This document shows positions 61,910 through 64,000 of a DNA stretch of 64,000 bases, piece after piece. The notes under the pieces were generated by a model. That model did no database searches, was not told the origin of the DNA, and was given only the letters and a program-made list of their open reading frames with translations. The stretch is from Cryptomeria japonica (lineage: Eukaryota > Streptophyta > Pinopsida > Cupressales > Cupressaceae). How positions within the stretch are numbered: position 1 is the first letter of the stretch; every line of letters starts with the position of its first letter. The stretch lies in the NCBI RefSeq assembly GCF_030272615.1, contig NC_081415.1, positions 105,289,796-105,353,795 of the forward strand, in the 5' to 3' direction. Made by a program: the position numbers and the translations under genes.

Positions 61910-63647
61910 CTCTTCAGAATATCCTAATTCAAAAATACAAAAAAATCAAAAAATATCAAAAATACAATATCTTTTTTTTCATAAAAATTAAAAATGGTTA
62001 CTTGGTGAAAACCTGGCAAACAGGTGCCTTGTGACACAAAAAAAATTGAAAAATAGAAAAACATTTTGTCCAACGGTGAAAACCACTTTGGTGGCACCCT
62101 GGGCAAGTACCATGGTGAAAATTGGGTCACCAGCGCCATGTGTAGAGACATTGCTTCTCCTTCCTTCAGGATTCCATTTCATCCTTCACTTTGCATACAC
62201 TCACAACCTATCCATTCATAATAAACATACCCGATCCCATCATGGCTTGTTATTGATCTACCTAAGATTGGTTAGTCATTCATATTAACATTTCTTTTCA
62301 CCTCTTTCCATCCATAATAAATCAGCTCCTATCTGTGGTTAAGGCAAATCCTATGTCTAGTGATGGGTGTGGAACTGAGAGCATAACATGTTCCGAGGAG
62401 TACAATTTCTTCTAGTTTTCTTCAGTCTATCTGCGCACAATCCACAATAAAGTAACACTTGCATCACCAATCCACAATAAAGTTTCGCTTTCTCCACAAT
62501 AAAGTATCAGTTTCATGGATTCAGTCAGTTTCAGATGAGACACAGTAGCAATAATGGGCTTCAACAAATCAAATCTTTCAACATACTCAGACAACATATG
62601 GTTCAGTGCTATCTATTCTTTTTGTGAAAGTAAACATCGTGACCACAATCAAATAGACTTATACAAGTGACAAGAGGCACTAAACTTGAGGACTACAGTG
62701 GATGTTGGTGTCGAGTCTTGGTTTTCTTTTGATTTTTATTCTTTTGGTGACATGTCTTTTAGCTTTTCCAGGATGTCTTTGACTAGAGATTTTATCTCCA
62801 GGATGTCTTTGACTAGAAAGGCAAGGATGGGGTATCGTCACCTATTTTTCTTTGCTATCTGTGGATTGTCTCTTAGTAATGCTATGACTTGTCCAAGGAT
62901 ATGAGGACACTATGAGTCTAGTGTGAACCGGGGCATTCCTTGTTTGTGACTATCTTATCTCCATGCAAATGGGTACAATGACTTTCTAGGTTGAACATAT
63001 GCCTCGATTGTCATAACCTATTTTGCCATAATAAAGCTCAATGATGATAACGCACAAGAAGCTCTTTCACTTCCATATCTTCTATCTTCCATCCCCCTTT
63101 CTTGATTGACTTTCATCTTTCTTCTTGAGTCTGCGTAGCCCGCTATCACATGACTGAGTATAATGACACACCAAAAATATTTGCATTTCATGTAGTTGCA
63201 CCTGCATTACCACATATTAAGCATTTCATACATACATATAGATATCACAATTGCATCATATCCTACACACAACACATGTTAGCACATTTTACATTCTCAT
63301 CATGTAAATAGTTATTTACATCGTCATATTCATCTGCATTTCATACATTCACATTTACATTTTCATAACATATTAAAAACATAAAAGAACAAAAATATTG
63401 CATTTCATCATATACATATTTGCATCTATATCATAAGCATCATATAGAAACATGCATCACATAGAAGAAACATCACATAGGTACACATGCATATAGCTAC
63501 CGCAAGGATGAATCATCTCATATATATATCAAAATCATAAGTGTCATGATACAATGATGTCAAAATCATATGGCTACAATCACCTGAAGGTGTCTACATC
63601 ATCATACAAAAATGGTACAAAACTGATACATAGGGAGCCCTCTAAGG
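61910..63647 (+). other. Gypsy 3' untranslated region
   Basis: Contains three diverged 'tggtgaaaacc(t/a)' motifs with small hairpins (62001-62141), a tandem 'ccaggatgtctttgactaga' duplication (62770-62818) and AT-rich 'cat'-repeat sequence (63200-63560). No plus-strand gene. Confidence 0.55.
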
Positions 63648-64000
63648 CTATGATGAACTCCCTCCCTCGGAGCCACCTAGCCTTGATGGAGTCTGAGCCC
63701 TGGAAGGACCTGCCCTAGGATCATCTCTCCTGCCCCCTCTATTTGGTGGTGGTGGAGGACCCATAACCCCACCGCTGGACATTTGTCTCCTATCCCTCCC
63801 TCCAGTGGTCGTTGCTGTCCGTGATGGTCTACAGAAGCTCTTGGCCTGCTGCTCTGGTGGCATGACCCCATAGTAAAGGTCTCTTTAGTAGCCTATCTCC
63901 TCCCCAGTTTGCAGAACATAAGCATAACTGTCTCTTGTGTCCTCTGCCGCCTGCCTCTCTGCCCTTAGTGCCATCTCAGCCTCTGTATAGCATTGAATGG
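63648..64000 (-). CDS. Antisense reading frame of the Gypsy element, partial
   Basis: The minus-strand frame enters from the window edge with 'TEAEMALRAERQAAEDTRDS' and passes one stop (about 63884). It continues from 63863 as 'MPPEQQAKSFCRPSRTATTT' into a Gly/Pro/Arg/Ser-rich tail ending at 63648. Position (between pol and the 3' LTR) and orientation match the antisense ORFs of Tat-group Gypsy elements, which often encode a plant-mobile-domain-like protein. The conserved part would lie outside the window, so the identity is inference. The internal stop suggests decay. Confidence 0.45.

Larger units (their letters stand above)
54589..64000 (+). mobile_element. Ty3/Gypsy element, internally deleted, 3' end beyond window
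   Basis: Order on the plus strand: 5' LTR (54589-55413), 2.4-kb leader, gag (57795-59680), linker and aspartic protease (59771-60883), decayed spacer, integrase C-terminus (61526-61909), long 3' region, antisense frame (from 63648). RT, RNase H and the integrase catalytic core are absent. Gag type, long leader and the antisense frame suggest the Tat/Ogre side of Gypsy (inference). No 3' LTR start TGTAGACACC is seen before the window ends, so the full length and target duplication are unknown. Confidence 0.75.

Overview
This window reads as nuclear DNA from a large-genome seed plant. Almost everything in it is transposable-element sequence: Ty1/Copia and Ty3/Gypsy LTR retrotransposons, a LINE-1 remnant, a small hAT-like MITE and a very large foldback-type inverted-repeat element. 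The many nested LTR families, the AT-rich background and a lone set of exons standing in repeats fit a gymnosperm-style genome. The species is not determinable from the sequence alone. No rRNA or tRNA gene, CRISPR array or bacterial-style operon was recognised.

Layout. 1-30 kb: decayed retrotransposon mosaic. It holds a Copia LTR end (1-1270), a minus-strand gag-like remnant (1253-1886), a 442-bp hAT-like MITE with an 8-bp target duplication (4391-4832), a LINE-1 pol fragment (8820-9770), a 3.04-kb insertion with a 9-bp target duplication (15438-18481), a tandem-repeat block joined to a captured Sec23-like fragment (20147-21105), two nearly identical 944-bp direct repeats (21487-22430 and 23391-24334), and further LTR remnants up to 27319. 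The only gene-like structure with intact splice sites follows: the last four coding exons of a multi-pass membrane protein (27469-28440). Its upstream exons are not recognised and would lie beyond the retrotransposon sequence.

30.5-54 kb: a deep nest. An old minus-strand Copia element (LTRs 30541-31715 and 52810-53956) is split by two later insertions. The first is an ~11.3-kb terminal-inverted-repeat element (31751-43024, candidate 4-bp target duplication ACAA). Its arms carry kilobase polypyrimidine/polypurine tracts and its core is a 3.2-kb satellite of a 20-bp unit present in both orientations. One arm of that element has itself been hit by a plus-strand Copia element (38945-41917). The second insertion into the old Copia is a young full-length Copia (44627-50684; 917-bp LTRs differing at six sites; perfect 5-bp duplication CTATC). 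Its gag-pol frame is open except for two TAG stops.

54.6-64 kb: a plus-strand Ty3/Gypsy element with a 5' LTR (54589-55413), long leader, gag, aspartic protease and integrase C-terminus, but no reverse transcriptase or integrase core. Near the window edge lies an antisense reading frame resembling the antisense ORFs of the Tat/Ogre group. Its 3' LTR is outside the window.

The most unusual object is the foldback element with its two-orientation 20-bp satellite core. It looks non-autonomous and I do not recognise its superfamily.
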